A DNA stretch of 5,336 nt from Verrucomicrobia bacterium GWC2_42_7 (GTDB lineage Bacteria; Verrucomicrobiota; Verrucomicrobiia; Opitutales; GWC2-42-7-A), in the NCBI GenBank assembly GCA_001831055.1, contig MIDO01000013.1, positions 1-5,336 on the forward strand, read 5' to 3'. The position numbers were made by a program, and so were the translations under genes. The notes beneath the pieces are model-generated. The model saw nothing but the letters and a program-made list of their open reading frames with translations, was not told the DNA's origin and did not search any database. Shown piece by piece: positions 1-4,526 of this stretch. Each line of letters starts with the position of its first letter. Within the stretch, counting starts at the first letter, position 1.

Positions 1-48
1 CTGCTTTTGGTCCCCTAAAAGCGTTTCCCCGAACCCCTTCCGAAAAGG
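1..48 (-). repeat. Intergenic repeat, GGGGAAACGCTTTT family (copy 1)
   Basis: Read on the minus strand this contains GGGGAAACGCTTTTAGGGGA, the core shared with the copies near 740, 1806, 2925 and 4485. It also forms a small hairpin (GCTTTTGG against CCTAAAAGC, positions 3-23). Its plus-strand sequence aligns over about 45 bases with the minus strand of the copy at 1780-1824, including the following ACCCCTTCCGAAA segment, so this is homology rather than chance sharing of a short word. The left end may lie outside the window. Confidence 0.7.
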
Positions 49-54
49 AGAACA

Positions 55-97
55 TTTGCGCTATAATAAGTTCTTGCAGAACTTGTTATAGCGCAAA
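55..97. repeat. Long near-perfect hairpin (19-bp arms)
   Basis: Arms 55-73 and 79-97 are complementary over 19 positions, with one G-U type difference, around a 5-base loop (TTGCA). The base of the stem is GCGC-rich and the upper half is A/T-rich, as in the second hairpins of the modular repeats at 2746, 4000 and 4259. No T-run follows, so it is not a typical intrinsic terminator. It may be a solitary member of the variable-hairpin class. Confidence 0.75.
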
Positions 98-115
98 CAT
101 GGTTCAAGCAAAAAT

Positions 116-171
116 ATCTCCCCAAAATGACTCCTTTTTGAAAAGGAAGGGGAGATTTTTGGGGTTTTTCT
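116..171 (+). terminator. Probable intrinsic terminator upstream of lspA
   Basis: ATCTCCCC (116-123) pairs with GGGGAGAT (149-156), and inside it TCCTTT (132-137) pairs with AAAGGA (142-147). A T-run follows (156-160), then GGGG and a second T-run (165-169). An alternative stem pairs CCCCAAAA (120-127) with the TTTTGGGG just before the second T-run. This would end transcription of whatever gene lies before the window. The initial TCTCCCCAAAA also resembles the intergenic repeat core, so the terminator may have been built from a repeat copy. Confidence 0.6.
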
Positions 172-233
172 TAATGCTTTCTTAATAAAAGAAGGATTTT
201 TGAGGTATATTAACTTAATTAATTTCAATTTAA

Positions 234-704
234 ATGCGTTATTTACGTTTCATAGGAGTATTTTGCTTAATAGTCTTGCTTGATCAGTGGACAAAGGCGC
301 TGGTGTTGGAGAGAATCCCTGCGGGGACATATATTGCACCCATTCCTGTGATTAAGCCCTGCTTGTATCTCGTTCATATTTATAATACAGGGGCTGCCTG
401 GGGGCTTTTTGCTGGGAAAAATCTTTGGTTAATTCTGTTAGCCTGCATCGCGTTAATTGGGATTTTTGTTTGTCGCAAGTCTCTTTTCTTGCACGAGAAA
501 TGGATGCAATACGCTTTTGGCCTCTTCTGTGGCGGAGTATTTGGGAATCTCATTGATCGCGTTCAACACAATCATGTTATAGATTTTGTTGATTTTCACA
601 TCGTTAACTACCGCTGGCCAGCTTTCAATATCGCAGATATGGCCATTTGCATCGGAGCCATCCTCTATTTCTTCCTCTCTATCAATTATAGTAAACACAG
701 TTAG
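234..704 (+). CDS. lspA: Lipoprotein signal peptidase (signal peptidase II)
   Basis: An inner-membrane aspartyl peptidase that removes the signal peptide from diacylglyceryl-modified prolipoproteins, after Lgt acts. The 156-residue length is normal for the family. Four hydrophobic segments lie at about residues 7-25, 64-80, 92-110 and 133-151. Family signatures seen are LLDQWTK (15-21), NTGAAWGLF (51-59), GGVFGNLIDR (100-109), VIDFVDF (115-121) and PAFNIAD (129-135). By family comparison D117 and D135 are the catalytic aspartates, with N105, D108 and R109 conserved. An in-frame TAA directly precedes the ATG, so no upstream extension is possible. No Shine-Dalgarno sequence lies within 20 bases of the ATG; the nearest purine-rich stretch (191-205) is too far away. 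No neighbour on the same strand is close, so it looks monocistronic here. Confidence 0.97.
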   Translation: MRYLRFIGVFCLIVLLDQWTKALVLERIPAGTYIAPIPVIKPCLYLVHIYNTGAAWGLFAGKNLWLILLACIALIGIFVCRKSLFLHEKWMQYAFGLFCGGVFGNLIDRVQHNHVIDFVDFHIVNYRWPAFNIADMAICIGAILYFFLSINYSKHS

Positions 705-732
705 GAAAAGAAGGAAGGTAGAATCCTCTAAG

Positions 733-760
733 AAACTGCGGGGAAATCGCTTTGGGGGAT
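733..760 (+). repeat. Intergenic repeat, GGGGAAA-CGCTTT family (copy 2)
   Basis: CGGGGAAATCGCTTTGGGGGA (740-760, quoted as CGGGGAAATCGC plus TTTGGGGGA) matches the family core in the same orientation as the copies near 1806 and 2925. Its left flank AAACTGCGGGGAAA (733-746) is exactly complementary to 1828-1841, on the other side of the phytochelatin-synthase-like gene. GATGA/TCATC and GTGT/ACAC pairs just after it (758-788) make a weak stem-loop. The rest of 705-883 shows no convincing gene or terminator. Confidence 0.65.
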
Positions 761-883
761 GATAGTGTCGAAACTTACACACGTCATCACGATTTCTCTC
801 GGCTATTGCATCCACTTAAGGTCCAATTATGTCTGCTTCTTCATCCCCAAAATCAACCACCTTTTTAATCCTTAGCAATCTTT

Positions 884-1537
884 TCAACATTGCCTCTTTT
901 TGATAACCAAGTAACCCCTTGGCGGGAATGGCCCTTTGCCTTTAATAGAATTGTCAGGCGTTGACATTGATTTTACTAATTCTAAGGTATTGACCCAGTG
1001 AGGTTCCGACGTATAGCGATAAACGTCCAAGATAAGGACTTTTTGGTTAGCCTCATCGAATGCACCCAGGGAAGAGAAGTGACCATATTCATCAGGCTCC
1101 CATTTAAAGAAGTCCGTTTGAACATAATTGGCAACCACATAATAATCCTTCTCATTGTTCATGCGCTTGAGGTGATTATGGAACTTTTCCAAATCCGTTT
1201 CTGCATTTTTGGTCATACGGACAGCTTCAACTGAGACATCGAGATTCAACTGCTTGAAAAGGTCTTTGAGATATTTTTCTAAATTATCAAAAGAAACTCC
1301 AAGGCAAGGCTCAGTGATATCGGATTTCCACTCTTGTTTTAATGAAGACTTTGCCAACAAATCATCTGTGGTAAAATTTTCCTCGCGAGTCCTACTGGCC
1401 ATCAATGCATTCACAACCATGCACGAGCTAGTCAAAGAACATTCGGCTGGTTTCTGCCAATCGTAAAATGAAATTAGCTGCCAAAACGCCTCGGCTTTAT
1501 TGTTGGGATTTTGGAAGTACTTATGTTCATTAAACAA
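884..1537 (-). CDS. Phytochelatin synthase-like cysteine peptidase, 5' end frameshifted
   Basis: Papain-like phytochelatin synthase domain. Family members cleave the glycine from glutathione and, in eukaryotes, transfer the gamma-Glu-Cys unit to make phytochelatins; small bacterial homologues act mainly as glutathione hydrolases. Numbering from the TTG at 1537 (217 residues), the probable catalytic triad is C33 (PAECSLTS, where the family has AYCGLAS), H153 (EYGHFSSLGAF) and D171 (VLILDVYRY). The His-Asp spacing of 18 equals that of Arabidopsis PCS1 (H162/D180). SEPHWVNTLEL and GYLVIKK close the domain. No ATG in this frame precedes the catalytic Cys. The frame stays open upstream to a stop at 1613-1615, while a classic signal peptide starts at 1620 in another frame. 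The gene is therefore probably longer (about 245 residues after restoring one base), exported, and either broken here or affected by a one-base error. It runs opposite to all its neighbours. The domain call is firm; function in a truncated state is uncertain. Confidence 0.87.
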   Translation of the reverse strand: MFNEHKYFQNPNNKAEAFWQLISFYDWQKPAECSLTSSCMVVNALMASRTREENFTTDDLLAKSSLKQEWKSDITEPCLGVSFDNLEKYLKDLFKQLNLDVSVEAVRMTKNAETDLEKFHNHLKRMNNEKDYYVVANYVQTDFFKWEPDEYGHFSSLGAFDEANQKVLILDVYRYTSEPHWVNTLELVKSMSTPDNSIKGKGPFPPRGYLVIKKRQC

Positions 1538-1542
1538 AGGCT

Positions 1543-1620
1543 CTACACCCTCTTTGAATAGACCAGAAAAAGAGGTGAGGTTAACCCCAGGGACAACAAA
1601 ACTAGGAGTTTTTTATTCAT
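1543..1620 (-). pseudogene. Detached signal-peptide start of the phytochelatin-synthase-like gene
   Basis: From the ATG at 1618-1620 the minus strand encodes MNKKLLVLLSLGLTSPLF followed by a few residues and TAG (1543-1545). This is a standard secretion signal: KK, then a hydrophobic core rich in Leu. The downstream catalytic domain is in the -1 frame relative to it. One extra base in the T-tract (A-run at 1567-1571 on the plus strand) would join it to SGLFKEGVEPLFNEHKYF and onward without a stop. The remaining part of this ORF after about residue 18 has no signal-peptide or domain character. No strong Shine-Dalgarno sequence was seen. Confidence 0.7.
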
Positions 1621-1779
1621 AATAAAAGAGGTCTATTCTCTTTATAAAGAAAATCAACCGAAATCATCTAGCTGAACAGCACCCTTCCGGGTAGCGTTGA
1701 AAGGATTTTAAAATTAAGATTTTTCCAGAGATTAGATGTTTGTAATATATTTATAATCAACAAAACTTAATTTTTCAAT
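1621..1779. other. AT-rich intergenic stretch with no recognised gene
   Basis: Upstream region of the minus-strand phytochelatin-synthase-like gene. It should hold that gene's promoter; a TATAAA on the minus strand near 1640 is a possible -10 box, but no convincing -35 partner was found. A small ACCC/GGGT hairpin lies at about 1681-1692. Nothing else is recognisable. Confidence 0.4.
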
Positions 1780-1852
1780 ACTACCCCATTTCGGAGGGGT
1801 GCGAGAAACGCTTTTGGGGGACTATGGTTTCCCCGCAGTTTTTAGCGGTCTC
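1780..1852 (+). repeat. Intergenic repeat stem-loop, GAAACGCTTTTGGGGGA family (copy 3)
   Basis: ACCCC (1783-1787) pairs with GGGGT (1796-1800). Then GAGAAACGCT (1804-1813) pairs imperfectly with AGCGGTCTC (1844-1852), and GGGG (1816-1820) with CCCC (1831-1834) inside it. The core is GAAACGCTTTTGGGGGAC. The minus strand of 1780-1824 aligns with window positions 9-48 on the plus strand. The arm TTTCCCCGCAGTTT (1828-1841) is the exact reverse complement of 733-746. Confidence 0.68.
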
Positions 1853-1905
1853 CAAATTTGTTATCCCCATTCATTAAATTTCGAAAAAAATACTTTTATA
1901 GTGTT

Positions 1906-1909
1906 GAGG
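1906..1909 (+). promoter_or_regulatory. Shine-Dalgarno fixing the glycosyltransferase start
   Basis: GAGG eight bases before the ATG at 1918 is the best ribosome-binding match in this stretch. It favours 1918 over the TTG at 1858, and over the ATG at 1954, which has only a weak AGAAG before it. Confidence 0.6.
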
Positions 1910-1917
1910 TAATTGCT

Positions 1918-2649
1918 ATGCTAAGGGCCATCGAGTTAAACCGAATAGAAGCAATGGAATTATCAGTAGTAGTGCCTGTTTACAATGAGAGGAATACAAT
2001 CGAAACCGTTATTGCAAGGATTATGAAGCAGTCTGCAGTTCCGATCCATGAAATAATAATAGTGGACGACGGTTCTACAGACGGGACGCGTGAAATACTC
2101 AGGAAAATAGATAATCCAAAGTGTAAGATATTTTTCCATTCGAAGAACCAAGGAAAGGGAGCGGCGTTACGGACAGGTTTTCACCACATTACAGGGGAGA
2201 TTGCAATTGTTCAAGATGCCGACTTGGAATACGATCCAGAAGAATATGGCAAGTTGATGTTACCCATCGAACAGGGAAAAGCGGATGTCGTTTTTGGCTC
2301 TCGGTTTAAGGGAGAGGGTCCTCATCGAGTTGTGTTTTTCTGGCACATGGTAGGTAATTGGGGCATTACCTTGTTTTCAAACATGTTAACTAATCTAAAT
2401 TTAACGGATGTAGAGACTTGCTTTAAGATGTTTCGAACGGATATCTTGAAGGAAATAACCCTAGAACAGGATCATTTTGGATTTGAACCCGAATTTACTG
2501 CAAAAGTAGCCCACCTGGGTTGCCGCATTTATGAAGTCGGCATTTCTTATGCGGGCCGTACCTACAAAGAAGGTAAAAAACTCCGCTGGACAGAAGGATT
2601 TCCCGCCGTTTGGGCTATTATAAAATATAACTTATTTCGATCCTATTAG
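1918..2649 (+). CDS. Family 2 glycosyltransferase, DPM1-like (polyprenyl-phosphate sugar transferase type)
   Basis: GT-A fold family 2 glycosyltransferase of 243 residues. It resembles the dolichol/polyprenyl-phosphate mannosyltransferase group, which moves a sugar from a nucleotide donor to a membrane lipid phosphate or a glycan. Visible motifs are VVVPVYNE (17-24, nucleotide site), IIIVDDGSTDGT (46-57, with D50/D51), GKGAALRTGF (79-88), the metal-binding DAD in QDADLEYDP (99-107), VVFGSRF (124-130) and, near the C-terminus, ETCFKMFR, FGFEPEFTAKVA and GRTYKEGKKLRW. The last group is typical of bacterial members of this subgroup. No transmembrane segment or GtrA-like tail is present, so the protein should be soluble or peripheral. 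The ATG at 1954 would give the shorter, equally plausible MELSVVVPVYNE start (231 residues). No glycan-cluster neighbours are present, so donor and acceptor cannot be predicted. Confidence 0.93.
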   Translation: MLRAIELNRIEAMELSVVVPVYNERNTIETVIARIMKQSAVPIHEIIIVDDGSTDGTREILRKIDNPKCKIFFHSKNQGKGAALRTGFHHITGEIAIVQDADLEYDPEEYGKLMLPIEQGKADVVFGSRFKGEGPHRVVFFWHMVGNWGITLFSNMLTNLNLTDVETCFKMFRTDILKEITLEQDHFGFEPEFTAKVAHLGCRIYEVGISYAGRTYKEGKKLRWTEGFPAVWAIIKYNLFRSY

Positions 2650-2683
2650 GCAGAAGTAACGCTTTAGAGAAGAAATAAAAGAG

Positions 2684-2782
2684 GCGAAAACCTTTCTTTT
2701 CACAAGAAAAGAAAGGTTTTCGCGCTTTCTAAAGAAAAGCGATAATGCGCGCACAAAAAAGCGTAACTTTTTTGTGCGCGCA
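2684..2782 (+). repeat. Modular double-hairpin repeat, copy A
   Basis: Hairpin 1 is a perfect 18-bp stem (2684-2701 with 2706-2723, loop ACAA) starting GCGAAAACCTTTCTTTT. A linker CGCTTTCTAAAGAAAAGCGAT follows (about 2723-2743), itself a small hairpin. Hairpin 2 is a perfect 16-bp stem (2746-2761 with 2767-2782) with a GCGC base and A/T top. It begins 34 bases after the glycosyltransferase stop and may act as a transcription or mRNA-end barrier, but no T-run follows either stem. It matches copies at 3930-4035 (same strand) and 4259-4374 (opposite strand) in hairpin 1 and linker, not in hairpin 2. Confidence 0.8.
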
Positions 2783-2809
2783 ATCGGAAGAGGGGCAGAA
2801 AGATGTTAG

Positions 2810-2908
2810 TTTAAGCTTTTGAGAAGGCGGGCAAGGTGAACATGAGGAAGCGTACATAACGTACGTGACCGAATGTGAATCCGTAGCCCAACACACTCAA
2901 AGCTTAAA
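2810..2908. repeat. About 100-bp imperfect inverted-repeat element
   Basis: The outer arms are TTTAAGCTTTTGAG (2810-2823) and CTCAAAGCTTAAA (2896-2908), pairing with a single-base bulge. Further pairs are GGGC/GCCC, ACAT/ATGT and, at the centre, CGTAC (2851-2855) with GTACG (2861-2865) around ATAAC. Symmetry at both ends and in the middle marks a discrete element rather than random intergenic DNA. Only one copy lies in the window, so calling it a repeat is an inference from its shape. Confidence 0.5.
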
Positions 2909-2924
2909 ATAACTTCTTTCTGTT

Positions 2925-2962
2925 GGGGAAACCGCTTTTGGGAGACACAAAGCAGTTTCCCC
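2925..2962. repeat. Intergenic repeat stem-loop, GGGGAAACCGCTTTTGGG family (copy 4)
   Basis: GGGGAAACCGCTTT (2925-2938) pairs with AAAGCAGTTTCCCC (2949-2962) at 13 of 14 positions around a 10-base loop. This is the cleanest stem-loop of the family and sits about 150 bases upstream of hemD. Confidence 0.72.
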
Positions 2963-2970
2963 GATAAAGA

Positions 2971-3000
2971 TTGACAAAGTTCTTTGCTGTTAGTTTTCAT
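2971..3000 (+). promoter_or_regulatory. Possible hemD promoter (-35 TTGACA)
   Basis: A consensus -35 box TTGACA lies at 2971-2976. The hexamer at usual distance (TTTTCA or TTTCAT, about 2994-3000) is a poor -10 box. The surrounding AAGATTGACAAA (2967-2978) recurs at 4131-4142 next to another TTTCCCC repeat, so the box may be repeat sequence rather than a working promoter. Confidence 0.3.
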
Positions 3001-3098
3001 TAATTGGATGAAAAATAGGGACGAAGGCGTTAAGTCGTGTGGAAAGAGGAAGTGCAAAAGCTGTACTACCGAAGAAAGAGTTCCTTGCGAGGTTGAGC

Positions 3099-3102
3099 AG
3101 GG
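3099..3102 (+). promoter_or_regulatory. Shine-Dalgarno for hemD start
   Basis: AGGG lies seven bases before the ATG at 3110. The in-frame alternatives at 3008 (ATG) and 2984 (TTG) lack a recognisable site. Confidence 0.5.
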
Positions 3103-3109
3103 AAAGGTT

Positions 3110-3922
3110 ATGAATGGGGCTGCTAAAAAGAGTCGCTCAAGCCGGAAGCAGTTGGTAGGCAAGCGGATAGTTTTGACGCAATCTTTGGATGGGGTAAGTG
3201 ACTTAAAAGAAGCGTTAGAAAAAGAAGGCGCTGAGGTTTATTTTTTCCCGTTAGTGCAGACAAGCCTCTCTTACAATAAAGAGACAGCGGCAGATATTTT
3301 GGGAGAAATTGCCACTTATGAATGGACAATTTTTACAAGCGCACACGGTGTTAAGTATTTTTTCCAAATATTTTTTGAAAAATACAAAGATTTACGCTGT
3401 CTTGGTCCGATGAAGCTTGCGTGTATAGGCGAGCAGACAGCAAAGGAGATAGAGGCGTTACATCTATCTGTTGATTTAATTCCTAATGAGTTCACTAGCA
3501 ATCAGTTAGCTACTGAACTAATTGAAGATGGTGGAATTGAAAATCAGCGCATCCTCGTCGTTACCGGTGACTTAAATGACCCCACATTGCAATCAAGGTT
3601 AGAGGCCGAAGGGAGAGGGATTGTGGATGCCATGCAGGTATACAAAACGACCTCTGTTGCAGTTGTTAAGGATGACCCAATCAAGACTTATTGTAAAACA
3701 GGTGCAAATGCCATTGTGTTTGCGAGTCCATCGGCCGTTGATTCCTATTGCAAGCAAGCAAAAACTTTTCAATTGGGAAAGGGTGCCCAAAAACCCTTAA
3801 TTTGCAGCATAGGCCCAGTCACTACCAACGCTTTGAAAACAAACGGCATTACCCCAGACTCGGAAGCCAAACAACATTCCCGCGCGGGTTTGTTTGATAT
3901 ATTGGTTGAAGGTTGTAAGTAA
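3110..3922 (+). CDS. hemD: Uroporphyrinogen-III synthase
   Basis: Cytosolic enzyme that closes and isomerises hydroxymethylbilane to uroporphyrinogen III, the branch point to haem, sirohaem and corrinoids. Numbering from 3110 gives 270 residues, near the family norm. Sequence conservation in HemD is low, but the pattern of both lobes is visible: GKRIVLTQ (17-24), YEWTIFTSAHGVKYFF (around 70-85), ACIGEQTAKEI, then ILVVTGDLNDPTLQSRLEAEG, MQVYKT, the SPSAVDSY loop (206-213) and SIGPVTTNAL (from 233), ending GLFDIL. The reading frame stays open upstream to an ATG at 3008 (304 residues). That extension is Cys-rich (CGKRKCKSC and a further Cys) and basic, unlike HemD, and its ATG lacks a ribosome site, so 3110 is preferred. 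No hemC or other tetrapyrrole gene adjoins it, so hemD stands alone here. A hairpin repeat begins a few bases after the TAA. Confidence 0.9.
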   Translation: MNGAAKKSRSSRKQLVGKRIVLTQSLDGVSDLKEALEKEGAEVYFFPLVQTSLSYNKETAADILGEIATYEWTIFTSAHGVKYFFQIFFEKYKDLRCLGPMKLACIGEQTAKEIEALHLSVDLIPNEFTSNQLATELIEDGGIENQRILVVTGDLNDPTLQSRLEAEGRGIVDAMQVYKTTSVAVVKDDPIKTYCKTGANAIVFASPSAVDSYCKQAKTFQLGKGAQKPLICSIGPVTTNALKTNGITPDSEAKQHSRAGLFDILVEGCK

Positions 3923-3929
3923 AAGAATA

Positions 3930-4035
3930 GACAAGGTGCGAAAACCTTTCTTTTTGCGAAAAAAGAAAGGTTTTCCCGCTTTCCAAAGAAAAACGATCGT
4001 CGCTAAACTAAAATCGATCGATTTTACTTTAGCGA
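3930..4035 (+). repeat. Modular double-hairpin repeat, copy B
   Basis: The lead-in GACAAGGTGCGAAAA (3930-3944) is followed by hairpin 1 (GAAAACCTTTCTTTTT 3940-3955 with 3960-3975, perfect 16 bp, loop GCGA) and a linker (CGCTTTCCAAAGAAAAACGAT, about 3977-3997). Hairpin 2 is a 36-base palindrome, 4000-4035, with one mismatch per arm. Hairpin 1 and linker nearly match copy A; hairpin 2 is unrelated to copy A's except for its GCG-type base. It starts eight bases after the hemD stop. Confidence 0.8.
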
Positions 4036-4093
4036 AGAATGAATTCTTTTCTGCGACAAACACTAAGAGGATATTGGGAAAAGGGAAAAAATT

Positions 4094-4142
4094 ACTGAAA
4101 AAATTGGTTTCCCCTAAAGTTTTCTCAGTGAAGATTGACAAA
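4094..4142. repeat. Diverged TTTCCCC-family stem-loop
   Basis: ACTGA (4094-4098) pairs with TCAGT (4125-4129), with partial A/T pairing inside, enclosing GGTTTCCCCTAAAG. It ends in AAGATTGACAAA (4131-4142), the same 12-mer that follows the family copy at 2925-2962. It is probably a degraded copy of the same arrangement. Confidence 0.45.
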
Positions 4143-4258
4143 TTTTCCTTAAATCACTGAATTATTATCCTATGGTTCGGAGATAAAAAATAAAATAATG
4201 ACTTTTTGTCTCAGGATATATAGCATATTGCGATAAAGTAGTTACAACTTCATTCCTC

Positions 4259-4374
4259 TCGCCGAGTAAAAAAATAAAATTTTTTTCTTCGGCGATAATC
4301 GCTTTTCTTTGATAATCGCGAATTTTTATGCGTTTTTTCTTTTCTTGCGAAAAGAAAATTTTTCGCACCTTGTC
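4259..4374 (-). repeat. Modular double-hairpin repeat, copy C (inverted)
   Basis: On the minus strand it reads in the same order as the other copies: lead-in GACAAGGTGCGAAAA (4374-4360), hairpin 1 (4330-4366, GCG and CTTTTC paired but the middle decayed), linker ending CAAAGAAAAGCGAT, then hairpin 2 (4259-4275 with 4279-4295, 15 of 17 paired, TCGCCGA base). Hairpin 1 is the most degenerate of the three. The linker holds a 9-base direct repeat GATAATCGC (plus strand 4294-4302 and 4311-4319). Confidence 0.72.
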
Positions 4375-4420
4375 ACTTCTATTTTGCAATATTCTATACC
4401 CAAAAACTAAGAAGGGTGGC

Positions 4421-4460
4421 TTTCGCGGAAGTAAAATCGATAGATTTTGCTTCCGCGAAA
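4421..4460. repeat. Near-perfect 18-bp hairpin
   Basis: Arms 4421-4438 and 4443-4460 pair at 17 of 18 positions, the exception being a wobble, around GATA. The base is TTTCGCGG and the top A/T-rich. Its centre TAAAATCGATAGATTTT (4432-4448) matches the centre of copy B's hairpin 2 (4009-4025) at 16 of 17 bases, linking it to that class although no hairpin 1 or linker adjoins it. Confidence 0.75.
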
Positions 4461-4462
4461 TA

Positions 4463-4481
4463 CCTCTTTTTCGGAAAGAGG
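4463..4481. repeat. Short hairpin CCTCTTT/AAAGAGG
   Basis: Seven-base-pair stem (4463-4469 with 4475-4481) with a TTCGG loop, immediately before the next repeat copy. No T-run follows. Confidence 0.45.
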
Positions 4482-4482
4482 C

Positions 4483-4526
4483 TTGGGGAAACCCGATTTT
4501 AAGTGATTAAAAGCGGTTTTCCCCAA
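4483..4526. repeat. Intergenic repeat stem-loop, GGGGAAA-CCG family (copy 5)
   Basis: TTGGGGAAA (4483-4491) pairs with TTTCCCCAA, CCG (4493-4495) with CGG (4514-4516) and TTTT (4497-4500) with AAAA (4509-4512). The right arm read on the minus strand gives GGGGAAAACCGCTTTT, the family core. It ends about 30 bases before pgi and takes up much of the space where its promoter would be expected. Confidence 0.65.

Noticed and set aside
95..115. GGTTCAAGC as a tRNA T-arm
   Set aside because: No matching T-stem partner, anticodon arm or acceptor stem was found around it.
453..815. 120-codon minus-strand frame over lspA
   Set aside because: A shadow of lspA, whose family motifs are unambiguous.
829..903. 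24-residue frame MSASSSPKSTTFLILSNLF on the plus strand
   Set aside because: Very short, no ribosome site, overlaps the 3' end of the minus-strand gene, nothing recognisable.
2684..2723. Intrinsic terminator for the glycosyltransferase
   Set aside because: The stem is strong and well placed but is not followed by a T-run, and the same hairpin occurs in the opposite orientation at 4330-4366, so it is listed as a repeat; a role in 3'-end formation remains possible.
2806..3162. 118-codon open frame on the minus strand
   Set aside because: It overlaps the 5' part of hemD, runs through two hairpin repeats and has no recognisable domain; its C-terminal part is a translation of the 2810-2908 element.
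3797..4160. Open frames on both strands after hemD (3894-4160 plus, 3797-4141 minus)
   Set aside because: They overlap the hemD 3' end and translate the arms of the modular repeat into Lys/Phe-rich sequence; no protein family resemblance.
2684..4460. CRISPR-like array
   Set aside because: The repeats are few, differ in orientation, are spaced irregularly and are long hairpins; there are no equal-length spacers.
4165..4510. Open frames across copy C and the 4421 hairpin (4165-4389 minus, 4328-4510 plus)
   Set aside because: Low-complexity peptides made of hairpin arms, without ribosome sites or family motifs.
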